A stretch of 64,000 bases of DNA from Microstegium vimineum (GCA_022036555.1 CM039129.1:24151305-24215304); one strand, 5' to 3'; shown: positions 24,489-36,734, counted from the first letter of the stretch. A program made the numbers and translations. Notes: generated from the sequence alone by a model not told the origin.

Positions 24489-25685
24489 GCTTAACTCCAA
24501 GTTGCTTGTGTGTAGGTGAACTACAAGACCGGTGGAAGTCATTGGGTGATTGATAGTGGTTGCACTCAACATATGACCGGTGACTCCCGGATGTTTACCA
24601 CACTAGAGGAAGATTGTGAAGGGCAAGACAAGATTACCTTTGGGGACAATTCAAAAGCTAAAGTACAAGGTCTAGGCAAAGTGGCAATCTCCAATGATCA
24701 ATCAATATCAAATGTCTTGCTAGTGAAATCTCTAAGCTTCAACTTGCTTTCCATGGGTCAACTTTGTGGTCTTGGATTCCATTGTCTATTCACTCCAACC
24801 GAGGTGATTGTGACCAAGATTGAAGATTCATCAATGATATTCAAAGGGTTCCGGCACAACAACCTCTACTTAGTGGACTTCACCTCAAATGAAGCTAATT
24901 TGCAAACTTGTCTATTCTCCAAGAATTCTTTGGGTTGGCTATGGCATAGAAGACTAGCACATGTGGGAATGTCAACCTTGAAGAAGCTTGTCAAGAAGGA
25001 GATGATTAGAGGAATCAAGGATGTGGTGTTTGAGAAGGATAAATTGTGTAGTGCTTGTCAAGCCGACAAGCAAGTGGCAAACACTCATCCAACCAAAGCT
25101 TTCATGTCTACCTCAAGAGTTCTAGAGTTGCTACACATGGATCTATTTGGCCCTACCACCTATGCTAGTCTTGGAAGCAATCTCTATTGCTTAGTGGTAG
25201 TGGATGACTACTCTCGATACACTTGGGTGTTCTTTCTTCAAGACAAGGGAGAGACAACCGCTATATTCAAAAAGTTTGCTACAAGAGCTCAAAATGAATT
25301 TGATGTGAAGATCAAGAAGATTAGAAGTGACAATGGCACCGAATTTGTGAACACAAAGATTGAAGATTATTGTGATGAAGTGGGGATCAAGCATCAAGTA
25401 TCCGCCACATATACTCCACAACAAAATGGTGTTGTAGAAAGGAAGAACCAGACGCTCATAACTCTAGCAAGGTCTATGCTTGATGAGTACAACACTCCAG
25501 AGAAGTTTTGGGCGGAGGCAATCAACACCGCTTGCTATGCGGCAAACCGTCTCTTCGTCCAAAGGCTATTAAAGAAGACCCCCTATGAGCTTGTCAATGG
25601 GAAGAAGCCGAATATTTCATTCTTCCGGGTGTTTGGTTGTAAAGTGTACATCTACAAGAAGCGCCAACACTTGGGTAAATTCTAA
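24489..25685 (+). pseudogene. pol: Sirevirus pol: protease and integrase
   Basis: The frame is the same as gag. The aspartic protease has the intact motif WVIDSGCTQHM (about 24540). A GAG-pre-integrase/HHCC zinc domain follows (WHRRLAHVG, KLCSACQ). The integrase core has DLFGP, VVVDDYSRYTW, IRSDNGTEF and PQQNGVVERKN, so the D,D,E catalytic residues are visible. The integrase C-terminal region (VFGCKVYIYKK) is cut by TAA at 25683; the same frame then stays open. Apart from this stop the proteins look intact. Confidence 0.93.
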
Positions 25686-26846
25686 TGGCGGTGTGACATT
25701 GGTTTCCTTGTTGGATATTCACTCAAATCCAAGGCATACCGTGTATTTAACAAAGCCACCGGCTTAGTTGAAGAAACGTATGACTTGGAGTTTGATGAAA
25801 CTAATGGCTCCCAAGGAGCGCTTGATGATATTGATGTAGGTGATGAACCCTTGAGGGAGGCAATGAAGAATATGCCAATTGGTGCTATCAACCCGCAAGA
25901 GGTGGAAGAAGTTGAAGATGAAGCAAATCAAGATCCTTCTCCACCTCACACGCCTCAAGTTGATGAAGAAGATCAAGTAAGGGAAGCTCAAGAAGACACT
26001 CACATCCCTCAAGATCAAGCCGAGGCCGAAGCAAGCAATGTTGAAGCACCGCATCCCCCTCCTCAAGTGACAAATAGAAGATCAACACCTATCCTTCAAG
26101 CTCACCCCCATGATCAAATTATAGGGAGTCCATCAAAGGGAGTTATGACTCGCTCTAGACTTGCATCTTATGTTGAACATCACTCGTTTGTTTCCTTTGT
26201 TGAGCCTACTAGTGTTGAAGAAGCACTTGCGGATCCGGATTGGGTGAATGCCATGCATGAAGAACTCAACAACTTCACCCGAAACCAAGTGTGGACACTT
26301 GAAGAGAAGCCAAAGGATGCAAGAATCATTGGTACCAAGTGGGTGTTTAAGAACAAGCAAGATGATCAAGGCGTGGTTGTAAGGAACAAGGCAAGATTGG
26401 TGGCAGAGGGGTTCTCTCAAGTAGAAGGACTCGATTTTGGAGAGACCTTTGCTCCGGTTGCAAGACTTGAAGCCATCCATATCCTTTTGGCATATGCTTC
26501 ACATCACAAAATGAAACTCTTTCAAATGGATGTGAAGAGCGTTTTCTTAAATGGTTTCATCAATGAACTTGTCTATGTCTCACAACCTCCCGGGTTTGAA
26601 GACCCAAACTTGCCTAATCATATGTATAGGTTGTCCAAGGCACTCTATGGATTGAAGCAAGCTCCAAGAGCTTGGTATGAGAGGCTAAGGGACTTCCTAC
26701 TCAAGAAGGGTTTCAAGATCGGGATCGTCGACACAACACTATTCACCAAAAAGCTTAATGGAGAGATCTTCGTTTGCCAAGTATATGTCGATGACATTAT
26801 ATTGGGTCAACAAACCAAGACCATTGCAAGGAGTTCGGTGACTTGA
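25686..26846 (+). pseudogene. pol: Sirevirus pol: integrase tail and reverse transcriptase, first part
   Basis: It continues the pol frame after the stop at 25683. An acidic linker (25790-26110) is followed by the copia RT_2 domain: FKNKQDDQG, KARLVAEGF, FAPVARLEAI, FQMDVKSVFLNG, ALYGLKQAPRAWY and catalytic YVDDI (about 26787). Just after YVDD a T appears to be missing in TTGGG (about 26802-26806), shifting the frame and stopping at 26844; the true frame resumes in the next segment. Confidence 0.93.
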
Positions 26847-27772
26847 TGTCCAAGGAGTTCGAGATGTCAATGATTGGCGAGCTAACCTTCTTCCTTGGCT
26901 TTCAAGTGAAGCAAATGAGAGAAGGGACCTTCATCTCTCAAGAAAAGTACACTCATGATCTACTTAAGAAGTTCAAGATGGAGGATTGCAAGCCAATCAA
27001 GACCCCAATGCCTACTAATGGACATCTCGACCTTGATGAGAGAGGTAAACCAATTGATCAAACTCTCTATCGTTCTATGATCGGTAGTTTACTTTACCTC
27101 ACCGCATCTAGGCCGGATATCATGTTTAGTGTGTGTATGTGTGCTAGGTTTCAAGCAAGCCCTAAGGAGTCGCATCTCTGTGTGGTTAAAAGAATCCTTA
27201 GGTACATAAGGCACACCCCTAGCATGGGTCTTTGGTATCCCAAAGGAGCCCCCTTCCAACTAGTTGGCTATTCCGATTCGGATTATGTCGGGTGTAAGGT
27301 TGATAGGAAGAGTACCTCCGGTGGGTGCCACATGCTAGGAAGATCACTTGTTTCTTGGTCCTCAAAGAAACAAAATAGTGTGGCATTGTCAACCGCCGAG
27401 GCGGAATACATTACCATGGGAGCAAGTTGTGCACAAATCTTATACATGACCCAAACACTATTTGATTACGGCGTTGTTTTAAAAGATGTTCCACTTTTGT
27501 GTGATAATGAAAGCGCCGTTAAGCTTGCTAACAACCCGGTTCAACACTCTCGCACCAAGTACATTGATATTCGCCATCACTTTCTTAGAGATCATGTGGC
27601 TAGGAAAGACATCACACTAGTTGGAGTTAAGAGCGAAGAGCAATTGGCGGATATCTTCACAAAACCACTCGATGAAACAACCTTTTGTAGGTTGAGAAGC
27701 GAGTTGAATGTGCTTGATCACTCAAACTTCACCAAAAAAATGAGATTGTGTGAACCATGCATTCATTTGTAA
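26843..27772 (+). pseudogene. pol: Sirevirus pol: RT end and RNase H
   Basis: It is a frame apart from the previous segment because of the one-base loss near 26804. It contains FFLGFQVKQ, the thumb region (KFKMEDCKPIKTPM) and copia RNase H motifs: GYSDSDYVG, KSTSGGC, ALSTAEAEYI and HFLRDHV. It ends normally with ADIFTKPLD and a short tail. All expected blocks are present. Confidence 0.93.
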
Positions 27773-29500
27773 TATAACATGTTTAATTTGGTAATGCACA
27801 TAGGCTTGGCTAACACGGTTGAGATAACCGCCCTCAAAGCGTGTGACAAAGCTTAACCGCGGTTTAAACTTGCAAGCAACCTAGATTCAAATTTCGTATT
27901 GCATAGCATATGCATGTGTGTTGCTTTGTCATTTCTTTTCGGTTAAGCTTGATCATCCTCTAGGCTCGTCACTTAGGGGGAGCATTCAAAGCTCTAGCTG
28001 TAGCTAATACCCCTCTTGTGCCCCTATGGTGATCCTTGGAGTTTTCTTGATCTATTTTCCTATGAAAACTAATTCTAGCCTATGGCAAACTACTTCTAAA
28101 TTGAGAGTTTGAGAGATGGTTCTGATGCCAGGTCCAACAAGTGTTTCTTTTTGCTCTTTTGTGTTGGTACTTGGCTAAGAGAAAAGATTGGAGAGAAAAA
28201 TAGGAAAATTCAGAGCAAAATCAAGCACCGGACCATCCTCCGGACCACTCGGCATGGTCCGACGCTAGGTGGTCCGATGTCCTGTCCCTCTCTGCTCATT
28301 TTCATCCAGACAAAGAATTCATCGAACCACCCGTCTGACGCCCCTCCAGACCATAGGCAAGTGGTCCGGTGCTCCAGTCAGCGGTCAACAGTCCAGTCAA
28401 AGGACCGTCGGACTAGTCCGACGCTTCGTCTGAAGCCCTAGTCCGGTGGCCGGGTGCTCTCTGCATGAAATGTTTCATTCTCTGGTTCCGTCGGACCCCC
28501 TCCGTCGGACCACCCTCCGGACCATGCAGTATGGTCTGACGCTTCGAAAATTCACGCTTAATCCCATGTAGGCGATTCTGTTTGGCAGTTACTTTTTCCT
28601 CCACCACCCGTACATCACGCCGCCACCTAATCTCTCTCTGCCGGTAGCTCGCCCGTGTCCATCTTGCCGCCGGTGAGCCCCTCACCGGAGCGCCGGCATT
28701 GCTCCACCGCACTCCCTCTTATCTGCTCTGCTCGTGCTCGCTCACACAGAGGAGCGCCGCCGCCTGCCATCACAAACGCCGCTCGCCGTCGAGACCGCTC
28801 TCGCTGGCGATCAAGCACCACCCCTGCTCCACCTTGTCACCCTGCCTAGCTCCTCCACTTGCCCCACATTCGTTGTCAGCCAAGCAGGAGTTTACCACTT
28901 AGGGTTAGCCCTATCCCTAGGGTTGGGTTTTCGACGGCTTCGTCTTCGCCGACCCATCTTCGATCATCGATCTCACTTCATTGTCCCTAGGGTATGACTC
29001 TGATCATGGTTTTAGCGTTTAGTCTAGCTATCGATCATTTCATGCCTTAGTCTTTTCAATGCCAAATCACTAAATCACCTTGTCAATTGTAATTAACAGT
29101 TGGCAATTCTCTTTTGGAGTGTGGCTCGTCGCTTGAATTGCTCTGATTAGATATGCTCACTTACCTCAGGTATCGTGACAGATTTCATTCTCTATCTTAT
29201 CTAGATGCTTGCTTCCATACTGGTTCTTATCTCTAGATTTTATATATGCTTATATATACCCTGTCTATTCTACTAGCAGCAGTCAATGGCAGTATAAACT
29301 CGGGGCAAAGCTCGTGAGTATGGATTGAGGCAAATCCTCAGAAGGTTCAGTCCAGTGGCTTGGCAAGCCTCTCTTAACAGTTGTGATTGATCAGTGACAG
29401 TGGTGCTTGTGACAGTTGATTCTTGTCAGTGGTTCTTGCAGTTGGTTTGTGAGTGGTTCTGACAGTTAGCTCTGGTCAGTGCTTTCTTTGTTGATCAGTG
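27773..29500 (+). other. Sirevirus inter-ORF region with CCGGAC-type repeats and a leader-like segment
   Basis: A G-rich stretch (27976-27981 region) follows pol. From 28225 to 28540 the spacer repeats the CCGGACC, GTCCGAC and GGTCCGG motifs otherwise found in the LTR. A GC-rich, leader-like region (28600-28990) follows, ending in a possible splice donor (CCCTAG/GGTATG near 28990). An AT-richer stretch runs to the ATG of the third ORF. No convincing protein is encoded. Confidence 0.55.
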
Positions 29501-32184
29501 ATGGCTCGTGGCTCTCATGCTCGTGTCAGTGGTTCTGGTGATGATACACCTCCCCCTCCGCATCCTTCTAAGGACAAAGGGAAGAAGCAGCTGGTTGAGA
29601 AGCAAAGAAAAAGAAGCGCAAGTTGACAGAGGTTGAGCAGGCCGAAGCAGTTGCAGATGCAGCGGACCGCGCAAAGCGAGGTGGTCGCCGGGGTTCAGTA
29701 CGTATCGGCACCCCTCCGCGGGTTCTACCATCTACTCCTCCAGCTCAGTCCGAGACAGAGGCAGCTCCAGCAGAGGAGCAAGAGCTTGTCACAGAAGCTC
29801 TTGGTACACCATTGGCACATCTTCCCTGGGGGCGTGTCACTCGCTCCCAGACTGTTCAGTCTACTCCACCACGTGGTGATAGTGCTCCTCCGAGTGTCTC
29901 AGCAGCTCCTACTGCAGATTCAGAATCAGTACATCTTGACTTGAGGAACCTTACTGCAAAGCAAGTGAAGAAGCTTCGTTTTGTGGCCCTTGAGAAATGG
30001 TGCCCAGATCAGCGTGACCCCAGAGCTTCACCAGGATGGCACACACATCTTATGGAGGATTTCTACAGGGCAGCTCAGCTTTCTTGCATTCAGATATGAC
30101 CGCACAGGGTTTGCTCCTTGGAGAGTATAGTTGAGCTTGCTGGAGAGGAGATTCGACCCTTTCTCACGTATCTTCCGGGACTCACCGACCTCCTTGGTCG
30201 TTCCGGGAATTACATTGAGAGGTGAGTCAGGGAGTTCTATGCTACAGTCTGGATTGATCCGGAGCACAACTTTCTTCACTATACTTTCAGAGGAGAGCAT
30301 TACAGGCTCTATGTGACTCGTCCCAAAGAGATACTACACCTCACCCAGACAACCGGAGAGCTCAACCTTCACTATGATTGCTACAGAGGAGTCTTTGTGC
30401 CTCGCCGAGCTCGAGTTGGCCGTACTTTGATAGTTCATGAGGTTGCTCCTCTCTTCAAGCCACCTTTCACAGAGGGTTCTCGTCGTACCCCGGCAGAGCT
30501 CCGCCCCACTGTTCATCGCCTGAATGATGTACTATGGAGTACACTGCTGTCTCGCACAGGGTATAAGGAGGGTCTGACAAATATGCAACAGTTCTTACTT
30601 CAGGCACTTGTCTCTCAGACACCGTTTGATATAGCTGATTTTCTAGTGTCAGAGATTAAGGATGTGATTGCTGATGGGATGAGAGCACGACAGCAGTTTC
30701 CTTATGCTCATTGGATTAGTTCTATCTTAGCTATTGAGCTTGAGGGATCCAATCCCGGAGTCCGTGCGTTGCTTGATCAGTCACCGACTTCATTCCCACC
30801 GTACAGAGTACTAGCTTCTTTTGACAGTCGGTTTGAGAACCGTGTGCTTCGCCTAGTCAGGCAATGGACTGCGCCTGCTGACCAAGATGATGTTGATACT
30901 CAGAATGATTCGATCCGAGGTGTTGAGCAGCAGGAGCTTCATGACTTGGATACTGGGGCTGATGTTACTCCTGAGGATACTTCTTCTGAAAGCTCTGACG
31001 CTGACTTCCAGCCTGTTCCTACCATGGCCCCACGGGCTCACGACACAGAGGTCGGTGGTTCTGGGTCAGCCACAGAAACTATGATGCTAAAGATTCTCGA
31101 TCGTCTTAATGAGCAGCAGAGTTCCTTAGTGACTGCAGTCACCCAGGTCCAGCAGAGACAGGATGAAATGCAAAGACAGTCTGAGGAGCGACACTTTGAG
31201 ATGCAACGACAAATGCTTGCCATGCAGTTGAAGTCCCAGCGCTTGCAGCTCCAGTCTCAGCAGATCCAGCAGCAGAACATGGCCTTTATGGCCCATATGA
31301 TGAAGTGGACTGGCGCTCCTCCTCTTGAGTTCCCGGCTGCACCTCAGATCCAGATGATGAGTCAGTCTCAGTCATCTCAGTCAGTTGGTCAGATAGCAGC
31401 ACCACAGCAGTCAGTTGGCCCCTCAGTGGCCCCTTCCAGTTCAGCCGGATAGACCGTCACTCCCACCCTAGCCATATAGTCCAGTGGACTTCAGGGTGCA
31501 GGACTGACCACCCCGTTCCAGTCACCGGCTACCTAGGTCACGCAGTGGTTGGACACTCTAGGCCCGACTCAGCAGTTCACCCCTCTCACTACCGGTTTCA
31601 CGCCGATGTCCGCTACGATGGGTGCTACTGCCAGAGACTTGTCAGCGTCGTTCAGCGACATCACAGGGCAGCTGTCCCCCACTGGTCCGCAAATAGCAGC
31701 AGAGATTGAGGCCGCACTTGTTTCACCGACAGCTGGTCCGCACCGTTCTTCAGTTGCTTCTTCTGAGGCTACACACGACAGTCGTGCTCCATCCGTGTTG
31801 ACTCCACCTACCGCTGCTATTGTGACAGATGCCGCAGTCGTTATGTCTACTCATGATCAGCCTAAGAAGCCACCGGTTCTTCAGACTCCAGGCGAGTCCG
31901 TGCTCAAGGCACAACTGGACACCGCCGCTCCAGAGGCACCGACAGAGATAGTGACAGTTGATCCTACTCCTACTCCTGCCCCAGCAATAGTTCCCGACTA
32001 TTCGGCAGCAGAGTTAGCAGGCTCATCAGCTTCTCGTCCAGTGTCTCCCCAGACTACTCTGCTTCCAGCTCTAGAGACTCAGGGGGAGGACTCAGACGAC
32101 GACGATGATGATCTTGACGAGTTCCGCATTCTTGATCATGCCCAGGCCGCTGCTGCTGTTCCTTCGCCGCCTCCAGACGCTTAA
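29501..32184 (+). pseudogene. Sirevirus third ORF (env-like position)
   Basis: The ORF starts at 29501 with a Ser/Gly/Pro-rich N-terminus. It shifts frame near 29612 and again around 30080-30300. The body 30313-31449 is a conserved-looking globular region (RPKEILHLTQTTGEL) followed by a Gln-rich coiled coil (about 31080-31280). Three in-frame TAG codons (31450, 31477, 31534) separate it from a Ser/Thr/Pro-rich acidic tail ending at 32184. Position after pol is where Sireviruses carry 'env-like' ORFs. I see no signal peptide or membrane helix, so an envelope function is not supported. Confidence 0.6.
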
Positions 32185-32194
32185 TTGTTGGTGT

Positions 32195-32653
32195 CTTGAC
32201 GCCAAAGGGGGAGAGGGAGAGTCGAGTAGTAGGCTAGCTTCAGGGGGAGCTAGTAGGATTCGTTCTTTTGGTGTGCTTTATTCTTTATCGCATCATGCAT
32301 CACGTTTACCATCTTTATGCATTGTATGATATGTGTGTGATGTTTGAAACTTGATGGTTGTGTGACGTGTGTGGACCTTTATATATATATATATCATGTC
32401 ACCTGGTTGTGCTATATTGCTTCCGCGCTAATCTCTGATCTTTTTGCTATAGCATATCCTTTTCGAAATCAAGTACTTTTCTCATTTCATATCCTTTGTG
32501 CTTGTCATGGCTTGAATGGTTTAGGCATGTATATGTCTTTCTTATCACTAACACATGCCTATATCATGTAAAGTCATGTTTTCTCTTATCAAAATTCACT
32601 CATTATTCTCTACTCGAGCTTGTATTGTCGTCAATCACCTAAAAGGGGGAGAT
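32195..32653 (+). other. multiple polypurine tracts before the Sirevirus 3' LTR
   Basis: G-rich purine stretches occur at about 32202 (AAAGGGGGAGAGGGAGAG), 32240 (CAGGGGGAG) and 32641 (AAAAGGGGGAGA). The last abuts the 3' LTR and is the likely priming site. Reiterated polypurine tracts are a published Sirevirus hallmark. Confidence 0.7.
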
Positions 32654-34358
32654 TGAAGAATCATGGTCCCTTGTGTTTAAGTGATTAACGACAATGCTAG
32701 GTCACTATGACTAACGTGTGTTTTGCAAAGGCAAAGTCATTTGTGTTAGGTCATTAGCGATACAATTTGAATGGGCTTAATGGATATTCATGCCCCCAAG
32801 ATGGAAATCGTTTTGGTTTCAAAGGATGTTGATTCAAGCGGAAGACTAGGCTAGTCCTTAGTGCCATAAGGTTGAGAAGGGCACTAAGTATAGCTAGGAC
32901 TTTGTTTTTCCTTTGACCATACTATAAAGGGGGGTATGAGGTTAGTAGCTTGATCTAGGAGAGTTTGGGAAAGTTGGTGTGTGCACACTTGTCACAACTA
33001 GTCCTAGAGACCTTGCTATCAGCCCTTGATTAACCCTAGAAATGGTAGGAGCAAAACCCCTAGAAAAGACTTAGTGAAAACAGTTGAAACAGGGGGAGAA
33101 AGAGGCTCCGGACCAGTCTACCTAGTAGGCATCGGACCAAGGAAAGTGGTCCGACGGTCCCTGACTTAGGCAAAAGTTCAGAGAGTAAGCTCCGGACCAC
33201 CTGTCTAGAGAGCGTCGGACCATAGGCGAGTTGTCCGATGGCTCTTGTCAGAGAGAGAGAACCTGAGAGAAGGCTCCGGACTAGTCCGACGGTGAGTCCG
33301 ACGGCTAGTCCGACGCTTCAAGACAGAAGGTTGGTTCCATGCAGTGAGCTCCCTGGCTCCGGACCTGAGCGTCGGACCAGGGCTCCGGACCAAGGAGAGT
33401 GGTCCGGAGGTTCGAAGTAGAGACTGAGTTTTTACTCAGTGAGCACCCTGGCTCCGGACCAGCGCGTCGGACCAGTGCACCGGACTATGGCAAGTAGTCC
33501 GGAGGTGCCTGTTTTTCAGCTGAGTTTGAACTAAGAGTGAGCTCCGGACCAGGTGCTTTGGTCCGGTGGTGTGCGCTCCGGACTAGTCCGACGCATACGT
33601 AGAAAAGAGAAAAAGCATGTAACGGCTAGTTTTAGAGGTGGGGACTATTTATAGTTGCCCTCCTCGTCCTTAGGACAACTCTTGGCCTGTGTTACACCTG
33701 AGGAACCTTGGAGAGAGTTCTTGGAGAGCCAAGTTCCTAGTGGGGGAGAAATTTGAGAGATCTCATCTTGGTCTTCCCTCCTAGAGTGATTAGGAGTGAC
33801 TTGTGTGCATCCATCCACCTTCCTAGCCTTGAGTTGGTCAAGTGAAGGTCTTGTGCTTGTTACTCTTGGTGTTCGACAACACCTAGACGGTTTGGTGGTG
33901 TTCGGAGAAGGTGATCGCCGGAAGATTGTCGGCGGCTCTTCTCCAAGCTTCTGTGATCGGTTGTGGGCGATTCACCAAGCCGGAGTGGCGAAGAATTAGC
34001 CCGTAGAGAGCACTCTACCCTTGCACGGGTAGAGGGGTAGCGATAGCTTGCGAGGTGCTCCAACGAGGACTACGGGGGTGTTGACACCTCGATACCTCGG
34101 GAAAACATCGCTGCGTCAACGAGAATTCCTTTTCCCTAGCTCTTTACATTTCCGCATTACATTCCGTCTTGTTCTTTCCATTTCTACTAGAATTGCTTAG
34201 GTTGTTTTTCAATTCCATGAACTGCTACCACTTTTCTAGCTAGGACACACGACCGGTAGGCACTAGGGGGTGATTGGCATTTGATAGGTTTTCATATTTG
34301 CTTTAGAAATTTAAAACAAGCCCAATTCACCCCCCTCTTGGGCATCTTGATCCTTTCA
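32654..34358 (+). repeat. 3' LTR of the Sirevirus
   Basis: A 1705-bp partner of 20330-22045, with the same CCGGAC cluster (about 33100-33590) and TATA box. Differences include scattered substitutions, a short deletion near 34105 and a shorter C run near the end. Confidence 0.95.
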
Positions 34359-34363
34359 GACCA

Positions 34364-36734
34364 ACTGATCCTAATTTTTGAAGAGTGCATAAAAGAATTA
34401 GGAATGATAAAAGAACATATCCAAATTTTAGGGATTGCATAGGAGCATTAGATGGAATTTATATTCGTGACTCTCTTTCACCTGAGGAGCAAGTGAGATT
34501 CATTGGTAAGACAAAAATTCCTACTCAAAATGTGCTTGCCATTTGTGATTTTGATATGCGATACACATATGTGGTTGTGGGTGTTGACACCAGAAGTGGC
34601 CAACGGGTAAAAGACCGCAAGTGTACAACTGTCAAGTGTAGCCTTCACTGGGAGTATTTCAGGTATCGTATTTTCCTCAGGGAACGAGAAGTGAATTAAC
34701 TAGGAATAAGGGTATGTCCTATGATGAGACAAGGGAGACTATGATAACTGGGTTGAGAGGTTCGATATGGCAAGAATATCTAACAAGGTAAAGCTGGTTA
34801 TACTAGATTTATCAGCCCTTCTGTTGCAGGAGGCGATGGGATAGATCAGTAAGAGGTAAAACTCCTACCGAACCGCGCCATCATGTTGTATTGAGGCCCT
34901 ACCTTTTAAGAACTTATCTTACACACATGGTCTAGATAGGGTTGTCACCACCTACTAGCTACCACAAACAATCCGTGTGATAAGCGGGTTACAAAGGAAA
35001 GATTAAGTTTAGACACCACGTCTACACTAATCTTACTACTTTAACCTTGGCCTAAGATTAAGGCACTCTACTCAGAGCAAAGCGATGAACAAGCACGAAA
35101 AGATGTATACCAGCTAAACCAGATTTAGAATATTAAATGCTATAAAGAATTCGGATGTATCACTTACAAGTACTGAACTTACAAGAGGATCACATCCAAT
35201 GAGGCACAGCTCCGGAGAAGATTCCCGATAGATCCAGGGCTGTCTCTAGAAGACTTCCCTCACTCTCCTCCAACTAGCATAACACTACAGCAGAGCTCCG
35301 CGAAGCTACTAAGGAGTAGTTTTTCTCCAATGAGTCATGAATGAGAGAGGAGCTCTAGGGGGGTATTTATAAGTAGAGGTGGAGTAAGGGCTACTCCATT
35401 GCCACGTCAGCGATCCAAGGGACTTAAATCTTGAACCTTTGGATCCACCGCCTTAGAACCGCCTCAGAACGGAGGGTTGTGATCTTCAACATGTGTTAAA
35501 TGTGTGGGGGGAGTCGACAGGACCTTCGAGGGGTATTTTGGGTATTGGCCGATCCCCCCTATGGAAGGTGGGCCCTGCCCCATACTTCTAGAAGGTGCCC
35601 CACTGGCCAGGGACCAAGTGGGGGGTGGTAGCCCTCAATAGGGTATCGGTCGACCCCCCTAGGGGTCTTAGGCCCACGACCTTCTTCTAGAAGGTGGTCC
35701 CACTTGTCATCTGACTTAGTTGATTCTTCTAAAATGTTTGTCACGTTGGTTTTTTTGATGTGGGACCATGGATTCATGTGAAGTGAATATGAGTCGTTGG
35801 GAGAAAGCACAAGTTGATCCAAGGGTGGAGGATCACTTGGGAGTGCTTCTCCGAGATCATGGCTAGAGTGGGAGGCTGGTGGGCCCATGGTGGGGTCAAC
35901 CCATCCTACAATGTGGGCCCCACTAGCTCATTGTGCTCCATTTACTCTAGTTCTGCATCAAATACTTCATGGACATGTGGAACTTGTTATTTCATATAAT
36001 ATGCTCATGATATGCTTGTCTTCCTTCTATTTTGAGGTTGTTGACGGTATTTTGATGGTGACAAAAATGGGTCATTCTTACCGTCAAGAGTGGGTCAACC
36101 AAGAGCTTTACATGACACTAGTGTATTGTACCATGGAATGGAAGTAGATACAAAAGTCTTCCCACATCCTCCACAAGGTATAAATAGTACAAATATTTTG
36201 CATGCTTAAAATGTATTCATCGTCTACATTAATGTTATGTTTCATATGTGTAGGCAAGTACTACGTTGTGGACGCAAGATGTCCTAATCGTCTAGGGTAC
36301 CTAGCTCCATACAAGGGTGAAAGATACCATTTACCTGAGTGGTATGAGGTATAGAACCAAATACTCCAATAGAGAAGTTCAATTAGGTTCATTCATCGAT
36401 TCGTAATGTTATTGAACATTCATTAAGTGTATTAAAGATAAAGTGGCATTTTTTTTGTAAGATGCCTCCGTATTCCATGCTCGCTCAAAAGAAGGTTGTA
36501 ACTGCTACCATGGTTCTCCATAATTTCATACGTGAGCATTCTAGTGGGGATGTGGTCTTTACTAATTTCGATCGAAATCCAAATTATGTGCCTACTATCT
36601 CGAAAAGATACAACAAATATATTGTGTCTCAACATACTTTCGATGGATCTACTTCGAAATCAAGCTTTGTGACTATGGACTCATTTCGTAATAGTTTGGC
36701 TACATCCGTAAATATTAGCTTAGAACTAATATAA
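34364..36734 (+). pseudogene. PIF/Harbinger transposase (HARBI1/DDE_4 type), split by a solo LTR
   Basis: First exon segment 34364-34581: YPNFRDCIGALDG contains the first catalytic Asp, with QVRFIG, QNVLAICDFDM and YVVVG. The sequence resumes at 36090 with ALHDTSVL (second Asp region) and FPHPPQG. After an apparent intron (about 36180-36252) come KYYVVDARCPN and GYLAPYKGERYHLPEW. The C-terminal exon (36462-36734) holds ALHNFIRE-like VLHNFIREH and ends in a Ser-rich tail. A stop codon lies near 34378, and the frame around 36340-36460 is degraded. It cut-and-pasted DNA with a 3-bp target duplication when active; it is now dead and was hit twice by LTR elements. Confidence 0.85.
34582..36089 (-). 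mobile_element. solo LTR inside the Harbinger transposase
   Basis: TGTTGACACC...ACCGTCAAGA, with the terminal CA mutated to GA. It is bounded by perfect 5-bp duplications GTGGG (34577-34581 and 36090-36094). Removing it restores the transposase reading frame across VVVG and ALHDT, which confirms the edges. On the minus strand a TATAAATA near 35370 and the leader after it give the orientation. An imperfect tandem duplication with a period of about 101 bp lies at 35540-35740. Confidence 0.85.

Larger units (their letters stand above)
20330..34358 (+). mobile_element. complete Sirevirus (Ty1/copia, Maximus/SIRE lineage)
   Basis: A 14.0-kb element with 1.7-kb LTRs, iMet primer-binding site, a long gag with zinc knuckles and coiled coil, and copia-order pol (PR-IN-RT-RH). 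It also has a third ORF downstream of pol and several G-rich polypurine stretches before the 3' LTR. A perfect TSD GACCA flanks it (20325-20329, 34359-34363). The combination of large gag, extra ORF, multiple polypurine tracts and CCGGAC-rich LTR is diagnostic for Sireviruses. Stops and frameshifts in all ORFs show it is now non-autonomous. Confidence 0.95.

Noticed and set aside
29501..32184. Calling the Sirevirus third ORF a true envelope gene
   Set aside because: No signal peptide, membrane helix or surface-protein motif is visible; only its position fits.
20330..34358. Endogenous viral element of a non-retrotransposon virus
   Set aside because: Copia gene order, LTRs, PBS, PPT and TSD identify a Sirevirus retrotransposon.
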